Source of the DNA: Patescibacteria group bacterium | GTDB lineage: Bacteria > Patescibacteriota > Minisyncoccia > Minisyncoccales > DG-74-1 | Direction of reading: 5' to 3' | Length of the DNA stretch: 11,946 nucleotides | Assembly: GCA_030016465.1 (NCBI GenBank) | Contig: JASEJL010000021.1 | Location: 1-11,946, forward strand | In this document: one piece after another, positions 11,938 through 11,946 of the stretch | Layout: each line of letters starts with the position of its first letter | Position numbering within the stretch: position 1 is the first letter of the stretch | Position numbers and translations under genes: made by a program | Notes under the pieces: model-generated | What the model was told of the DNA's origin: nothing | The model's input: only the letters and a program-made list of their open reading frames with translations | The model's database searches: none

Positions 11938-11946
11938 CTCTCTTGG

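Overview
This window is an AT-rich bacterial chromosomal segment dominated by two minus-strand gene runs for fatty-acid and phospholipid synthesis. Between them lies about 2.7 kb of mostly decayed or unrelated DNA. The proteins are compact and rich in Lys and Glu, TAA is the usual stop, and clear Shine-Dalgarno sequences are rare. At least three promoters sit so close to their start codons that the mRNAs would be nearly leaderless. This style suggests an uncultured, reduced-genome lineage such as Patescibacteria/Parcubacteria. That is an inference from style: no rRNA or other phylogenetic marker beyond NusA is present.

Layout from right to left, in the direction of transcription. A sigma70-like promoter near 11877-11905 feeds a tightly packed minus-strand operon. 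Its order is fabZ (3-hydroxyacyl-ACP dehydratase), an ornithine cyclodeaminase/alanine dehydrogenase-family enzyme, fabK (FMN enoyl-ACP reductase), plsC (lysophosphatidate acyltransferase), biotin carboxylase, biotin carrier protein and a minimal biotin ligase, ending at 6148. The 121-bp gap between fabZ and the second gene is filled by a long imperfect hairpin. Its G-U pairs work only on the transcribed strand, so it is a strong candidate cis-regulatory RNA.

The middle block (about 3438-6147) holds five things. There is a small coiled-coil gene with its own promoter and terminator but a one-base frameshift. There is a degenerate integrase/transposase relic. A plus-strand pair, a SLOG/LOG-like Rossmann protein and an HD phosphohydrolase, is stop-start coupled and has a near-leaderless promoter. 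There is a plus-strand region of competing hairpins. Finally there is the decayed ATPase-domain tail of a histidine kinase.

The left run (3437 to 1, minus strand) is a propionyl/acetyl-CoA carboxylase-type carboxyltransferase, plsY (glycerol-3-phosphate acyltransferase) and nusA, which is cut by the window edge.

Together the genes cover malonyl-CoA formation (biotin ligase, carrier, biotin carboxylase, carboxyltransferase), two steps of the elongation cycle (FabZ, FabK) and both acylations that make phosphatidic acid (PlsY, PlsC). ACP, FabD, FabH, FabF, FabG and PlsX are not in the window. The middle block may have been inserted into what was once one continuous lipid operon.
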